Part shown: positions 43,163-52,698 of the stretch, in pieces | Layout: every line of letters starts with the position of its first letter | Numbering within the stretch: position 1 is the first letter of the stretch | NCBI GenBank assembly: GCA_000155435.1 | Contig: DS990260.1 | Location: 1,707,578 to 1,771,577 of the forward strand | Direction: 5' to 3' | Length of the DNA stretch: 64,000 bases | Source: Clostridiales bacterium 1_7_47FAA | GTDB taxonomy: Bacteria > Bacillota > Clostridia > Lachnospirales > Lachnospiraceae | Made by a program: the position numbers and the translations under genes | The notes under the pieces: generated by a model | Seen by the model: the letters and a program-made list of their open reading frames with translations, nothing else | What the model was told of the DNA's origin: nothing | Databases searched by the model: none

Positions 43163-45307
43163 TTACCAGATTCCGGGGCGGTTTTCAACCTTCTGATACA
43201 TCCCGTCCCCTTCTTTTACATGAAATGCAGTATAAAAGTCACTGGTTGCCGATAACACTGCGTTCACCCTTATGATTCCCGGGGAATGGACATCGTTGGT
43301 CATGACATAGGCCAGGTACTCATCCCTGTATTTACCGGCCCATAAGGCTGCGTAGGCTTTATAAAGCTCCCTCAGGTCGTATCCCTCATCTTTTGCTATC
43401 TCCGTCACGCAGGAAACCCCGCCCAGGTCAGCTATATTCTCAGTGGCGGTAAGGCTTCCGTTTATCTTGGTTCCGTTTACCTCCATGGTGTCATAATAGT
43501 CCACCACCTTGGCTGCCAGCTCCTCAAACCGCTGTTTATCCTCAGCAGTCCACCAGTCGCGCAGGTTGCCCTTTTCATCGTATTGGGAGCCGCTTGTATC
43601 AAAGGCATGGGTGATTTCATGGCCGATTACGGAGCCGATACGCCCAAGGTTGGTGACCGGCACGCCCTCGGGGTCATAAAAAGGAGGCTGGAGGATTCCT
43701 GCCGGGAACACGATTTCATTGTTGCCCGGATTGTAGTAGGCGTTAACGGTCTGAGGCGTCATTTCCCATTCCATCCTGTCCACAGGGTCATCCTTGGTCC
43801 TGAACATATAATCCTGGTCAACCTTCCTGATGGCCAGGATATTATCCACATAGAGGCCGCCGTCCTCCGGCGCCGCCAGCTTCAGGCTGTATCGGTCCTG
43901 GGGCCATTGTTCAGGATACCCCACCTTCACCATGATAGCGGCCAGTTTCTTCCGCGCCTCTGACCGGGTGGTTTCTGTCATCCACTCCATGTCCGCCAGT
44001 CTTCTGTCATACACGTCTATGACCTTGCGGACAATGTCCGTCACATCCTGTTTTGCATCATCATCAAAATACTTCAGGCAGAACAGCCTTCCGCACTGGA
44101 ATCCCAGTTCCTGCTGGACAGACTCTGATACGGTCCTCTCAAAAGGCTTTTTTTCTTCCGTCCCGCTGACCGCCATCTGGTATTCCTGGGCCGCATTCAG
44201 GGATTCCATGTCTGTCATGGCGGAAAGGTCGGCATAGAGGCAGGTTTTTACATACTCCTTTAAAAGAGGCAGATTGTCCTCCGTGAGATAGGTCCCAAGC
44301 TTCCTGCATACGTCCGGTTCCACCACCACGGTCTTCTCATCCTCCCTGATGCCATAAATCCCGCTTAACAGTTCCATGGAAAGGGCTTCCGGATAAATCG
44401 CGGACGCATCCCTGGCCGTATATACATTGTTGGTTTTTTTTGCATCATAAGTTTCTTCTATTTTCAGGGAGCTGGATGCCAGATCCTTCATCATGGCGGT
44501 CACGCGTTCCACTGTTTCCCCTGCTTCCCTGGTATCCATGCCATTGGATTCGTGGAGCCTGGTCAGATACCGTTTATATTCCTCCACCCGCTTTTTGTTG
44601 GATTCCTCTTCGGAAAACCAGACTTCGCGTTTCAGCCCCGTGTCCGGCTTTAACCAATACAGGGACTTAACGGAGGAGTCATCGCTGTCCCCTGTATATA
44701 CCAGCCCCGCCAGGCTATAGATGCCGTAATCCTTCTGGAACCGGAGGGATGCGCTTAAAAGCTCCCCTACCGTGCCTGCATCCTCAATTTTATTCAGGAA
44801 TTCCCCTGCCCGCTGGCCGTAACCGCCCTTCTCCCTGGCCTCCCGGTCCAGTCCGGTCAGGTTCAGGGCGCGGATGTTCTCCTGGTCGCGGATTTCCCCG
44901 GTGTCTGATTGGGCCGGGGTCCCGCCGCCATCTTCCCTGCTTCCGGTCCCTGATGAAACCTTCCGGATCATATCATTTACCTTATTATAGTTCTCCTCAC
45001 TCACCTTACGGAACCAGCTCATCTCCGGCTGGTCGGCAGGGATTTCCCAGCCGTCCAGGGTCACGTGGTTCACGGCATTGTAGAAATCATCCACATAGTC
45101 CGGCGCACTGCCCTGTCCGGATGCAGACGGCTGTCTGGATGCGGTCACGGCCTGTCCGTCGCCGTCCATCCCTGCCTGGGATTCCATCCCCGTTCCCGGG
45201 TCCTGTTCCGTCCTGCCCGCCGAGCAGCCCCATACCGTGGCTGCCACAGCAACCGCCATGGCCCCGGCAATCATCCCTTTTGCTGCCATACATTTTATAT
45301 GTCTCAT
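43163..45307 (-). CDS. M13-family zinc metallopeptidase lipoprotein (neprilysin/PepO-like)
   Basis: About 714 residues. A lipoprotein signal (lipobox VWGC) is followed by a low-complexity tether, then the M13 N-terminal helical domain and the catalytic domain. Zinc site: HEITH in VIGHEITHAFDTSG (near residue 550), with the third ligand Glu in ENIADLGGV and the substrate-binding NAYYNP motif; a final CW-like end is absent, as it ends NRPGIW. It would cleave small peptides at the outer face of the membrane. ATG 45307 has AAAGGAG; the longer reading at 45352 lacks a site. Divergent from the FAD/Rieske gene. Confidence 0.93.
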   Translation of the reverse strand: MRHIKCMAAKGMIAGAMAVAVAATVWGCSAGRTEQDPGTGMESQAGMDGDGQAVTASRQPSASGQGSAPDYVDDFYNAVNHVTLDGWEIPADQPEMSWFRKVSEENYNKVNDMIRKVSSGTGSREDGGGTPAQSDTGEIRDQENIRALNLTGLDREAREKGGYGQRAGEFLNKIEDAGTVGELLSASLRFQKDYGIYSLAGLVYTGDSDDSSVKSLYWLKPDTGLKREVWFSEEESNKKRVEEYKRYLTRLHESNGMDTREAGETVERVTAMMKDLASSSLKIEETYDAKKTNNVYTARDASAIYPEALSMELLSGIYGIREDEKTVVVEPDVCRKLGTYLTEDNLPLLKEYVKTCLYADLSAMTDMESLNAAQEYQMAVSGTEEKKPFERTVSESVQQELGFQCGRLFCLKYFDDDAKQDVTDIVRKVIDVYDRRLADMEWMTETTRSEARKKLAAIMVKVGYPEQWPQDRYSLKLAAPEDGGLYVDNILAIRKVDQDYMFRTKDDPVDRMEWEMTPQTVNAYYNPGNNEIVFPAGILQPPFYDPEGVPVTNLGRIGSVIGHEITHAFDTSGSQYDEKGNLRDWWTAEDKQRFEELAAKVVDYYDTMEVNGTKINGSLTATENIADLGGVSCVTEIAKDEGYDLRELYKAYAALWAGKYRDEYLAYVMTNDVHSPGIIRVNAVLSATSDFYTAFHVKEGDGMYQKVENRPGIW

Positions 45308-45605
45308 CTTATTCTTCTCCTTTACCATGCCTTTAAAACCAATCCTGTACACGCTTCTTATTATAACCCGATTCTACTGGTTATCCTGCATTTCCATATC
45401 TTAATAATGCTTGCGGTATCCAATCCATTATACCCCATACCGCTGCAGAAAAAAAGGCGTGGGCCTTCCTATTCTTCCGTTGGGAAATCCTTCGTTTAAT
45501 AATCAGATAATCGGTAAAGACTATATAAAAAGGCAGCCGGGCCGATAGATAATGAAAAAAGCCACCGTTATATGCTTGGCAGAAAACCTGGATTGGAGCA
45601 GAAAA
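45308..45605. other. Divergent intergenic region
   Basis: A 298-base AT-rich space between the M13 peptidase (-) and the FAD/Rieske gene (+). On the minus strand two TATAAT -10 elements appear (45360-45365 and 45427-45432), with unclear -35 boxes. No further gene or hairpin was found. Confidence 0.45.
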
Positions 45606-47069
45606 ATGGAAAACAAATATACTGAAAAATCAAAATCAATATGGAGCATGACAACCCACCTGCCGCCCAGGAATCCCCTGCCCGGGGACCTGACCGTGGA
45701 GGCGGCCGTCATTGGCGCGGGCATGGCCGGAATCTTAACCGCCTACCTTCTTCAGAAGCAGGGAATTGATGTAATTGTGCTGGAGGCAGACCAGGTTGCC
45801 AGCGGGCAGACAAAAAACACCACCGCGAAAATAACAAGCCAGCACGGGATCATTTACCAGGACCTGATTAAAAAGCTGGGGAAACAAAAGGCAAGGACGT
45901 ACGCCCTTGCCAACGAAGCAGCTATCCGCGCCTACGGGGAGATTATAGGGGAAGAGAAGATTGAATGCGGTTTTGAACGGCTTCCATCCTACCTTTACAC
46001 CAGGGAACCGTCCATGGTGGTGAGGCTGGAGCAGGAAGCCCAGGCCGCCTCCGCCCTGGGAATACCGGCCCATTTCACCCAGATCCACGGCCTTCCCTTT
46101 GACACCATGGGCGCCGTATGCTTTGAAGGGCAGGCCCAGTTCCATCCCCTGGCGTTCCTGAAACACCTTTCCCAGAAAGTGACTGTCTATGAGGGCACAC
46201 GTGTACTGAAGGTAAAGAAGCATATGATATGGACGGACCATGGCACGGTAAATGCAAAGCATGTGGTTTTTGCGTCCCATTACCCCTTCGTGAACCTGCC
46301 AGGCATGTTCTTTGCACGCCAGCACCAGGACAGAAGCTATGTGCTGTGCCTGGACCACCCGGATCAGCTTGACGGCATGTTCTACAGCGAGGACAAGGAC
46401 GGACTTTCCCTCAGATGGACCCACGGCGCCCTCCTCCTTGGCGGCAATTCGCACCGGACCGGAAAAAACAGGACGGGCGGGGAATACCAGCGCCTGAAAC
46501 AGGCGGCAAAACAGTATTACCCGGACAGCAGGATCGTGGCCAGGTGGTCTGCCCAGGACTGTATGCCCCATGATGACATCCCGTTCATCGGAAGGTACTC
46601 CGTGTTCAGGCCCTTCTGGTATGTTGCAACCGGCTTCAAAAAATGGGGGATGACCTCTTCCATGCTGTCCGCAATGATCATAAGGGACCAGATCTGCGGA
46701 CTTCAAAATCCATACGCAAGACTCTTCTGCCCCCAGAGATTCCATGTCAGGGCATCCCTCCCAAGCCTTCTGGCCGATATGGGTGAAAGTGCCATCTCCC
46801 TTACGAAGGGCGCTTTCCACCTGCCCCTCCGTGCCGCGGACCTGAAAGAGGGTCATGGCGGCATCATAAGGATTGGATTCAAACGGTATGCCTGCTATAA
46901 GGACGAAAAGGGAGTCCTGCACAAAACCTCTGCCCGGTGCCCCCATCTGGGCTGTGAGCTGGAGTGGAACCCGGCGGAAAAGACCTGGGACTGCCCATGC
47001 CACGGTTCCCGGTTCGATTATGACGGCAGACTGATTGACAATCCGGCACAAAAAGGGAACGCTTTTTAA
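45606..47069 (+). CDS. FAD-dependent oxidoreductase with C-terminal Rieske domain (YhfW-like)
   Basis: A 487-residue fusion. N-terminal FAD-binding domain of the DAO type: AAVIGAGMAGILTAYLL and an acidic strand end VLEADQVASGQT; central substrate region; C-terminal Rieske [2Fe-2S] domain with ligands Cys445/His447 (CPHLGC) and Cys463/His466 (CPCHGSRF). It resembles Bacillus YhfW. Electrons should pass between FAD and the cluster; the substrate is unknown. ATG 45606 has GGAG near; an upstream ATG at 45552 lacks one. Divergent from the M13 peptidase. The last codons form one arm of a terminator. Confidence 0.9.
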   Translation: MENKYTEKSKSIWSMTTHLPPRNPLPGDLTVEAAVIGAGMAGILTAYLLQKQGIDVIVLEADQVASGQTKNTTAKITSQHGIIYQDLIKKLGKQKARTYALANEAAIRAYGEIIGEEKIECGFERLPSYLYTREPSMVVRLEQEAQAASALGIPAHFTQIHGLPFDTMGAVCFEGQAQFHPLAFLKHLSQKVTVYEGTRVLKVKKHMIWTDHGTVNAKHVVFASHYPFVNLPGMFFARQHQDRSYVLCLDHPDQLDGMFYSEDKDGLSLRWTHGALLLGGNSHRTGKNRTGGEYQRLKQAAKQYYPDSRIVARWSAQDCMPHDDIPFIGRYSVFRPFWYVATGFKKWGMTSSMLSAMIIRDQICGLQNPYARLFCPQRFHVRASLPSLLADMGESAISLTKGAFHLPLRAADLKEGHGGIIRIGFKRYACYKDEKGVLHKTSARCPHLGCELEWNPAEKTWDCPCHGSRFDYDGRLIDNPAQKGNAF

Positions 47070-47083
47070 GGCGTTCCCTGGTG
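47054..47083. terminator. Bidirectional terminator shared by FAD/Rieske and dehydratase genes
   Basis: AGGGAACGC (47054-47062) and GCGTTCCCT (47071-47079) pair perfectly. On the minus strand TTTTT follows, which makes a good stop for the long 47-64 kb run. The loop contains the TAA of the + gene. Confidence 0.75.
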
Positions 47084-47141
47084 TTTTCTGGGGTTTCCTC
47101 CCCATCCACAAATCTGCCGTGTTCCAAAAACAGACCTGTCC

Positions 47142-48926
47142 CTAATCCATATACGCGCCCTTCATGGCGCTGACCGCATGCTGGGCATACAGCTTTAAGA
47201 TACCCTTTGTATATTTGCTCTTAAACCCTTTCCAGCCCTTCTTTCTCTGTGAAAGAACCACATCCATTTCCTCAGGCGTCTTTTCCACTCCATTGACACC
47301 CACGATATTAAGGGACCTTTTTTCCAGATTCAGCTCAATCAGATCCCCCTCCTTAACCAATGCAATGGGGCCTCCTGCGGCTGCTTCCGGGGACACATGG
47401 CCGATGACCGGGCCGCGGGACGCGCCTGAGAACCTTCCGTCTGTTATCAGCGCGACACTGGCCGCCAGCTTCGGGTCGGAACAGATGGCCTCGCCGGTAT
47501 AGAACATTTCCGGCATACCGCTTCCTCTTGGGCCTTCATAGCGGATGAACACGGCGTCTCCCGGTTTCACCTTTCCGTGAAGGATGGCGTCAATGGCTTC
47601 TTCCTCGCTGTCAAAGGGACGCGCCGTAAGGCGGCTGTTAAACATGCCGGGCGGGCAGGCCGTATGCTTGATGACCGCCCCTTCCGGCGCCAGGTTGCCT
47701 TTCAATATGGCAATGCTTCCATTGGTGCCGATGGCATGGTCAAAGTCCCGGATGATGTCCGTTCTGGCAATGTCCCTGTGGATTGCCTGGCTTTTGCTCT
47801 TAAGTATCCCATCACAGTGTTCATAGTAACCGCTCTTTTTAAGGTCCTCCAGGTTTTCCCCCAGCGTCTTTCCCGTAACGGTCATCACATCCAGGTGGAG
47901 CATTTCCTTAATCTCCTCCATGACCCGGGGAACTCCTCCTGCATAGTAGAAATACTGGGCCGGCCAGTCTCCGGCCGGGCGTATGTTAAGGAGGTAATGG
48001 GCGCCCCTGTGAAGCCGGTCAAAGGTATCCGCATCAATCTCAATACCGAACTCATGGGCAATGGCCGGGATATGCATCACCGCGTTGGTGGAGCCTGAGA
48101 TTGCGGCATGTACCATGATGGCATTCTCAAAGCTCTTCATCGTGACAATGTCCGCAGCCGTGATGCCCTGCCGGACCAGCTGAAGCAGCTGTTTTCCCGC
48201 GTCATAAGCAGCCTGGCGCAGTTCCGGCGCAGTCGCGGGCATCAGGGCGGTTCCCGGAAGCATCAGGCCCAATGACTCCGCCATCACCTGCATGGTGGAT
48301 GCCGTCCCCATGAAGGAGCAGGCGCCGCAGCTGGGGCATGCGTGCTGTTTATAATAGGTCAGCTGCTCATCTGGTATCTCATGGCGCTCATACTGGGCGC
48401 TGAACTTGCCGATCTGCTCCAGGGTGAGAAGCTCGTTGATGGCGCAGCCCGGGTCATCCTCCGTATATTCGGGGGGCAGTGTAAATGCCTCCATCACGCC
48501 GCCTGTCACCATGATTGCGCTCATTTCCTTTAAACGGCCGATGCTCATGAGCATGGCTGGCATGGCTTTGTCGCAGCTGGCTATAAATACCCCGCCGTCA
48601 AAGGTGGTGGCGTTGGCCTGTACTTCAATCAGGTTCACGATGGCGTCCCTGTGGGCCAGGGAATAATTAATCCCGTCATGCCCCTGTCCCATTCCATCGC
48701 ACATGTCCGTTGCGTAATACCGCGCAGCCTTCCCGCCATTTTCATCAACGCTCCGTACTGCTTCTTCCACAAACTGGTTCAGGTGGCTGGACCCCGGATG
48801 GCTGTTGCCATATGTGCTTTCAATCATTATCTGGGGTTTCTCAAGGTCGTCCAGCTTCCACCCCATCCCAAGGCGCAGCGGATCCATCTCCGGCGCCAGC
48901 TTGCGGACTTTTTGGCTTCTTAACAT
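47142..48926 (-). CDS. IlvD/Edd-family dehydratase
   Basis: A 594-residue iron-sulfur dehydratase of the dihydroxy-acid/phosphogluconate/sugar-acid dehydratase family. Cluster cysteines are in ATDMCDGMGQGHDG, IASCDKAMPAM and CPSCGACSFMGTAST. The GQGHDGINYS block differs from classic IlvD (usually GIAMGHxGM), so a sugar-acid substrate is at least as likely as branched-chain synthesis; no other ilv gene is nearby. ATG 48926 has AGGAGAAG; the longer reading has none. It lies 54 bases behind the DUF4340 gene and is last in the run before a terminator, so it may be co-transcribed although functionally unlinked. Confidence 0.85.
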   Translation of the reverse strand: MLRSQKVRKLAPEMDPLRLGMGWKLDDLEKPQIMIESTYGNSHPGSSHLNQFVEEAVRSVDENGGKAARYYATDMCDGMGQGHDGINYSLAHRDAIVNLIEVQANATTFDGGVFIASCDKAMPAMLMSIGRLKEMSAIMVTGGVMEAFTLPPEYTEDDPGCAINELLTLEQIGKFSAQYERHEIPDEQLTYYKQHACPSCGACSFMGTASTMQVMAESLGLMLPGTALMPATAPELRQAAYDAGKQLLQLVRQGITAADIVTMKSFENAIMVHAAISGSTNAVMHIPAIAHEFGIEIDADTFDRLHRGAHYLLNIRPAGDWPAQYFYYAGGVPRVMEEIKEMLHLDVMTVTGKTLGENLEDLKKSGYYEHCDGILKSKSQAIHRDIARTDIIRDFDHAIGTNGSIAILKGNLAPEGAVIKHTACPPGMFNSRLTARPFDSEEEAIDAILHGKVKPGDAVFIRYEGPRGSGMPEMFYTGEAICSDPKLAASVALITDGRFSGASRGPVIGHVSPEAAAGGPIALVKEGDLIELNLEKRSLNIVGVNGVEKTPEEMDVVLSQRKKGWKGFKSKYTKGILKLYAQHAVSAMKGAYMD

Positions 48927-48979
48927 AATATCTTCTCCTATAGAATCATCTTTTTTTGTGGTTATAAAACCAGGCCGCC

Positions 48980-50437
48980 TCATGAAAGAGGAAGCTTATT
49001 CACTTCATTGATAAGGCTGTTGACCCTCTGCCTGTTCACAAGCAGGAATGCCTGTCCATCCACCTTTGCCCCATAATAGTTCTGGTCATAGGGAATCAGT
49101 TCCACGGTCATGTCCCCAGCGGTTCCCGGTATGCATCGGTATTCGATGGTAAGGATTGGAGGGCCAATCAGCTGGGAGGCCATGTCCGAAACCCGCTTTT
49201 CCGCCGCAAAACCATAGAGCGGGTAATAAAAGGCATTGAACTCAGCCTCCGTGATTTCATGTCCGTTCAGGGTATAGGCCGCCTTGTTCCCATCCTCTGG
49301 ATGGGTGACGGCAAACTCCGCCTTCCCGTTGTCCCACGTCAGCGTAAGGTTGGTGAGCGTCTCCGCCTTAACCGGAGCGATGCTTAAGGAAAGGAAATCC
49401 TCCGCCGCCAGATGCATGAACGGTTCCAGCCCGTCCTTCCTGACGGTATAGATTCCCTGTCCGCCTTCCGGATACACGTAGGTATACCGTCCATCCCCGC
49501 TGTCCTTTCCAATATGGAGCGCGAAATCCTGGACCGCACCTGTTTCATCCTCCTGGCGGGAACCGTCCTGCCGGGAGCTGTCCTGCCGGGCACTGTCCTG
49601 CTGGGAGCTGTCCTGACGGGTACTGTCCTGATAAGCAATCCGTATCAGACCGCCCGCTTCCTTCCCCAGTCCGTATTCCTCCATCTGGACTTCCGACGGA
49701 CGGTATACCGCCATCTCCTCATACCTGAGCTTCACCAGCTTGCCCAGGCATCCGGATACCAGCCCGGTGTCGGCGGGCCTTAACGCCCCGTCATCCTCCG
49801 AGACGCTCCAGGAGCCATCCCCTGGCCCCGGCCTTTGAAAGGTAAATGTTCCTCCCTTTTCCTCAATGGTTACCATGGTCATGTTGTCCAGGCTGATTCC
49901 CGGCAGTGTTTCACGGATTGCCATGGCATTCAGGCTGCTTGAGAACAGGTTGGGAAATGTGGAATCCACCGTGTATATTTTCTCCGAACCCTCTACCGCC
50001 ATGTAACAGTCCCCCGTGGCGCTGTTGGTACTGCCCAGATAGATGGTTTCTGTCCGGCCGGACCCGGTCACCTGGATTACATTGGTGGGATGGTCCAGTC
50101 CATACCCGCCAAAATACCCGCTTCCCTCTGCCACAAAGCGCCGGGCGGTAAGCCGCGCGGTCTTATCCAGCATGGTGTCCACAAAGCCCTGGTTCAGGGG
50201 AAATGTCCCATCCTCCGCGTATACCCATCCATCCTCCTGCCTTACAAGGACAATCCTTTCGTCACCGCTTTGGAAGGCAATCCCGGTCACCGTATCCGCA
50301 TCCATGGAATACACCACCAGGCTTTCCTCTTCCCCTGCCTTTCCCCCGGCGCCTGAGGGCATCATGATATAGATGATAAGAAGCAGGAGCGCGGTCACCG
50401 ACGCCAGCAGAAGGTTTCTTTTCTGTTCTTTTTTCAT
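48980..50437 (-). CDS. DUF4340-type membrane-anchored protein of a Gld-like ABC system
   Basis: About 485 residues with one N-terminal helix (about 8-27) and a large extracytoplasmic part made of repeated beta-rich units (TVTGIAFQSGDERIVLVRQEDGWVYAEDG; then similar blocks near 170 and 350), matching DUF4340. It overlaps the GldF/G-like gene by ATGA and follows GGAGG. A low-complexity insert of pentapeptide repeats (QDSxR type, about 275-305) arises from a 15-bp DNA repeat. DUF4340 genes are regularly found beside GldG-like genes (established association); the function is unknown. Confidence 0.82.
   Translation of the reverse strand: MKKEQKRNLLLASVTALLLLIIYIMMPSGAGGKAGEEESLVVYSMDADTVTGIAFQSGDERIVLVRQEDGWVYAEDGTFPLNQGFVDTMLDKTARLTARRFVAEGSGYFGGYGLDHPTNVIQVTGSGRTETIYLGSTNSATGDCYMAVEGSEKIYTVDSTFPNLFSSSLNAMAIRETLPGISLDNMTMVTIEEKGGTFTFQRPGPGDGSWSVSEDDGALRPADTGLVSGCLGKLVKLRYEEMAVYRPSEVQMEEYGLGKEAGGLIRIAYQDSTRQDSSQQDSARQDSSRQDGSRQEDETGAVQDFALHIGKDSGDGRYTYVYPEGGQGIYTVRKDGLEPFMHLAAEDFLSLSIAPVKAETLTNLTLTWDNGKAEFAVTHPEDGNKAAYTLNGHEITEAEFNAFYYPLYGFAAEKRVSDMASQLIGPPILTIEYRCIPGTAGDMTVELIPYDQNYYGAKVDGQAFLLVNRQRVNSLINEVNKLPLS
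49550..49633. repeat. 15-bp tandem repeat within the DUF4340 gene
   Basis: Units starting at 49565, 49580, 49595 and 49610 (GTCCTGCCGGGAGCT and variants), with partial units at both ends, about 5.5 copies. In frame, so copy changes would alter a Ser/Gln/Asp/Arg linker without frameshift. Confidence 0.9.
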
Positions 50438-52698
50438 TGACGTCTCTTCCTCCTTATGCACAGGATGCTGCCGCCAGCCATCACGGCAGCCGGGATGGTC
50501 AGCACGAACAGTACGCTCCAGCCCATGGCCTGGGCCGAGGTGAGCCTTAAGGATGCGGATGAGGTGGGCTTTGGACGGATGGTCATGCTGTTCTCCTGCT
50601 CTGTCATCCATCCGATTGCATTTAATACAAGGTTGGTGTTATTGCCCCCGACCATTTCATCCATTTCCTCCATCAGCATACTGGAGCTGGAGAACCAGAC
50701 AATCCTGGTCACGCCTCCATCGGTCTGCTCCGAAGCAGTCACCCCGGTTGCAAACGGCCCTGCCGGGTCCCCCCGCTTATATCCAAGGGAAGAGCTGTCT
50801 GTCTTTATATAGGAATTGGGGGACGTGGTAAGGATCCCCTTTACCTCCACCGTACTGCGCACATCCCCCGTCTTCACAATACCGTGGGAATTAGGCATCA
50901 GCAGAAGGCTGCCCTCTGCAATGAACGGCTCCGTTATCTGGCTGCTCCTGATTTCAGGAAGCAGGAAGTTGGGGTAGGATGGGATGCTGTAATTGCTGTC
51001 CCCTTCCACAATCATGCCCTGAACCGCCGATACGCCGTAACCGGCCAGCACCTGATCCAGGTTCGGCATCTTCGCCGCGGTGATACCGGTAATCAGAAGC
51101 ATGCGTCCTCCCTGTTCCAGATACGAGGTAAGCACCTCCCTCTCCCGGTCGGTAAGGTCAGAAACCGGAACGTTAAGGAACAGGCAGCCCGCATCCTCCG
51201 GCACCTGCCCTGTTGCAGTCAGGTTCAGCCTCCCGGTCTCCACACCCTCCTTTTCCATTGCAGCGGCAAAGGACTCCGTCAATTCATTTTCTCCATGTCC
51301 GTTCATCAGATAAACCTTGGTCAGGACATCCGAAGTCACATAGTGGATGGCGCTGGTAATCTGGCCTTCCCCGTCAAAATCAGTGGAGGTCCTGCCCGTA
51401 TCATAATCATAGTTGACCGGATACAGGTCCGTATTGCGCAGTACCCTGGAACGGTTTTCCCCCGCCACTATGATGCTGTTGTCACTGACCTTATCGGACG
51501 TATAATTTGACACAAATGCAGGCGTCAGGACAGGGTCCACATATTCCACCGTGATATTTCCGTTTAAATCCCTGTATTTCTCCAGCAGCTGCGTGAGCTT
51601 CTGGTCTTCCTTTCCCCTTGGCGCGATCAGATACAGGCTGACAGGGGAGGTGTTGGATCCCACCAGCTCCCTGGTCTGGGTGGAAATGCTGTAAAGCCCG
51701 GAGGCGGACGTGTCATACCTGGTGTACCGTCCAGGCAGCTTATGTGAAATCATATTGGCCAGCACCACGATCACGGTCATAAGGATGCACATTGCCACTG
51801 CATACAGGCCAATCTTAAAATGCCTGCTTTTCAATGAATCCCATCTGCGCTTTTCCACTGACTGTACCGCAAAAAACAGGAACAGCACCACGACCCCCAG
51901 ATAATATACAAGATGGGTGACATCGAATATCCCATCCACGAAATCATAGTACCGCCGGAACAGGGAAAAGTACCCTAAAAAGCGTGGGAACGCCCCTTCA
52001 AACATGGAACTGTCCACCAGGTAACACGCCCCCAGCGCCACTTCACATACGCTGGCTGTCAGGACGCCCGTGGACAGGCTTTTCGTCATCACCGCAAGCA
52101 GGATACCGCCAAGCACGATCACAGCCCCGAAACCTGCCAGTGAATGGAGCGCCTGGATGCCAATCAGGCCGCTCATGCCATTAATCAGGTAGCTGCAGAG
52201 CATGATTGCAAATGTGCCCACAGCCGCTATGATCTGGCTCTCAGTAATGCTGGAAATAAATATGCCTATGGCAATGCAGGCCGCCCCCATGAAGAAGAAT
52301 GCCAGGAAACAGGAATAGGATTCTTTCAGGGGCACCGCCCCATAGAGGGACAGTACCAGCGGGCAGGCCGCCAGTATGATAAGCGGCGCCGCAAACACGG
52401 TGAGGATGGCAAGGAACTTGCCCAGCACGATCCTCCCCACCTTTACCGGGGCCGTGAACAGAAGCTGGTCTGTTTTCTGTCTCTGCTCCTCCCCCAGTGC
52501 GCGCATGGTAATGACCGGTATCACGATCAGCAGCACAACGGTCGTATTGCCCAGCACATACCCGAACTCCGGCACGCCGCCCTGAAGGTTGAAGGCAGTG
52601 AAGAATACCCCTGCAATCAGCAGCAGGAACGCCGTATACAGGTACCCCATCATGGAGCGGTAGAATGAAAGCACCTCTTTTTTATAAATCGCTATCAT
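50434..52698 (-). CDS. GldF/GldG-like fused ABC permease and auxiliary protein
   Basis: A 754-residue fusion. The N-terminal ABC-2 permease part (about 1-275) has six helices including the start MIAIYKKEVLSFYRSM and MRALGEEQRQKTDQLLFTAPV; a further helix near 300 leads into a GldG-like extracytoplasmic domain (about 325-715; VSLYLIAPRGKEDQ, ITVEYVDP, KVYLMNGHGE, GGRMLLITG), with a last helix (about 725-745). In Bacteroidota GldF and GldG are separate parts of the gliding ABC transporter; here they are one chain. Start overlaps the ATPase gene by ATGA. Confidence 0.85.
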   Translation of the reverse strand: MIAIYKKEVLSFYRSMMGYLYTAFLLLIAGVFFTAFNLQGGVPEFGYVLGNTTVVLLIVIPVITMRALGEEQRQKTDQLLFTAPVKVGRIVLGKFLAILTVFAAPLIILAACPLVLSLYGAVPLKESYSCFLAFFFMGAACIAIGIFISSITESQIIAAVGTFAIMLCSYLINGMSGLIGIQALHSLAGFGAVIVLGGILLAVMTKSLSTGVLTASVCEVALGACYLVDSSMFEGAFPRFLGYFSLFRRYYDFVDGIFDVTHLVYYLGVVVLFLFFAVQSVEKRRWDSLKSRHFKIGLYAVAMCILMTVIVVLANMISHKLPGRYTRYDTSASGLYSISTQTRELVGSNTSPVSLYLIAPRGKEDQKLTQLLEKYRDLNGNITVEYVDPVLTPAFVSNYTSDKVSDNSIIVAGENRSRVLRNTDLYPVNYDYDTGRTSTDFDGEGQITSAIHYVTSDVLTKVYLMNGHGENELTESFAAAMEKEGVETGRLNLTATGQVPEDAGCLFLNVPVSDLTDREREVLTSYLEQGGRMLLITGITAAKMPNLDQVLAGYGVSAVQGMIVEGDSNYSIPSYPNFLLPEIRSSQITEPFIAEGSLLLMPNSHGIVKTGDVRSTVEVKGILTTSPNSYIKTDSSSLGYKRGDPAGPFATGVTASEQTDGGVTRIVWFSSSSMLMEEMDEMVGGNNTNLVLNAIGWMTEQENSMTIRPKPTSSASLRLTSAQAMGWSVLFVLTIPAAVMAGGSILCIRRKRRQ

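Noticed and set aside
45735-47111. A 458-codon open frame on the minus strand
   Set aside because: It lies fully opposite the FAD/Rieske gene, has no ribosome site or family pattern, and is a shadow of that gene's codon bias.
47142-48926. Naming the dehydratase ilvD
   Set aside because: No other branched-chain gene is nearby, and the GQGHDG motif departs from classic IlvD, so only the family is assigned.
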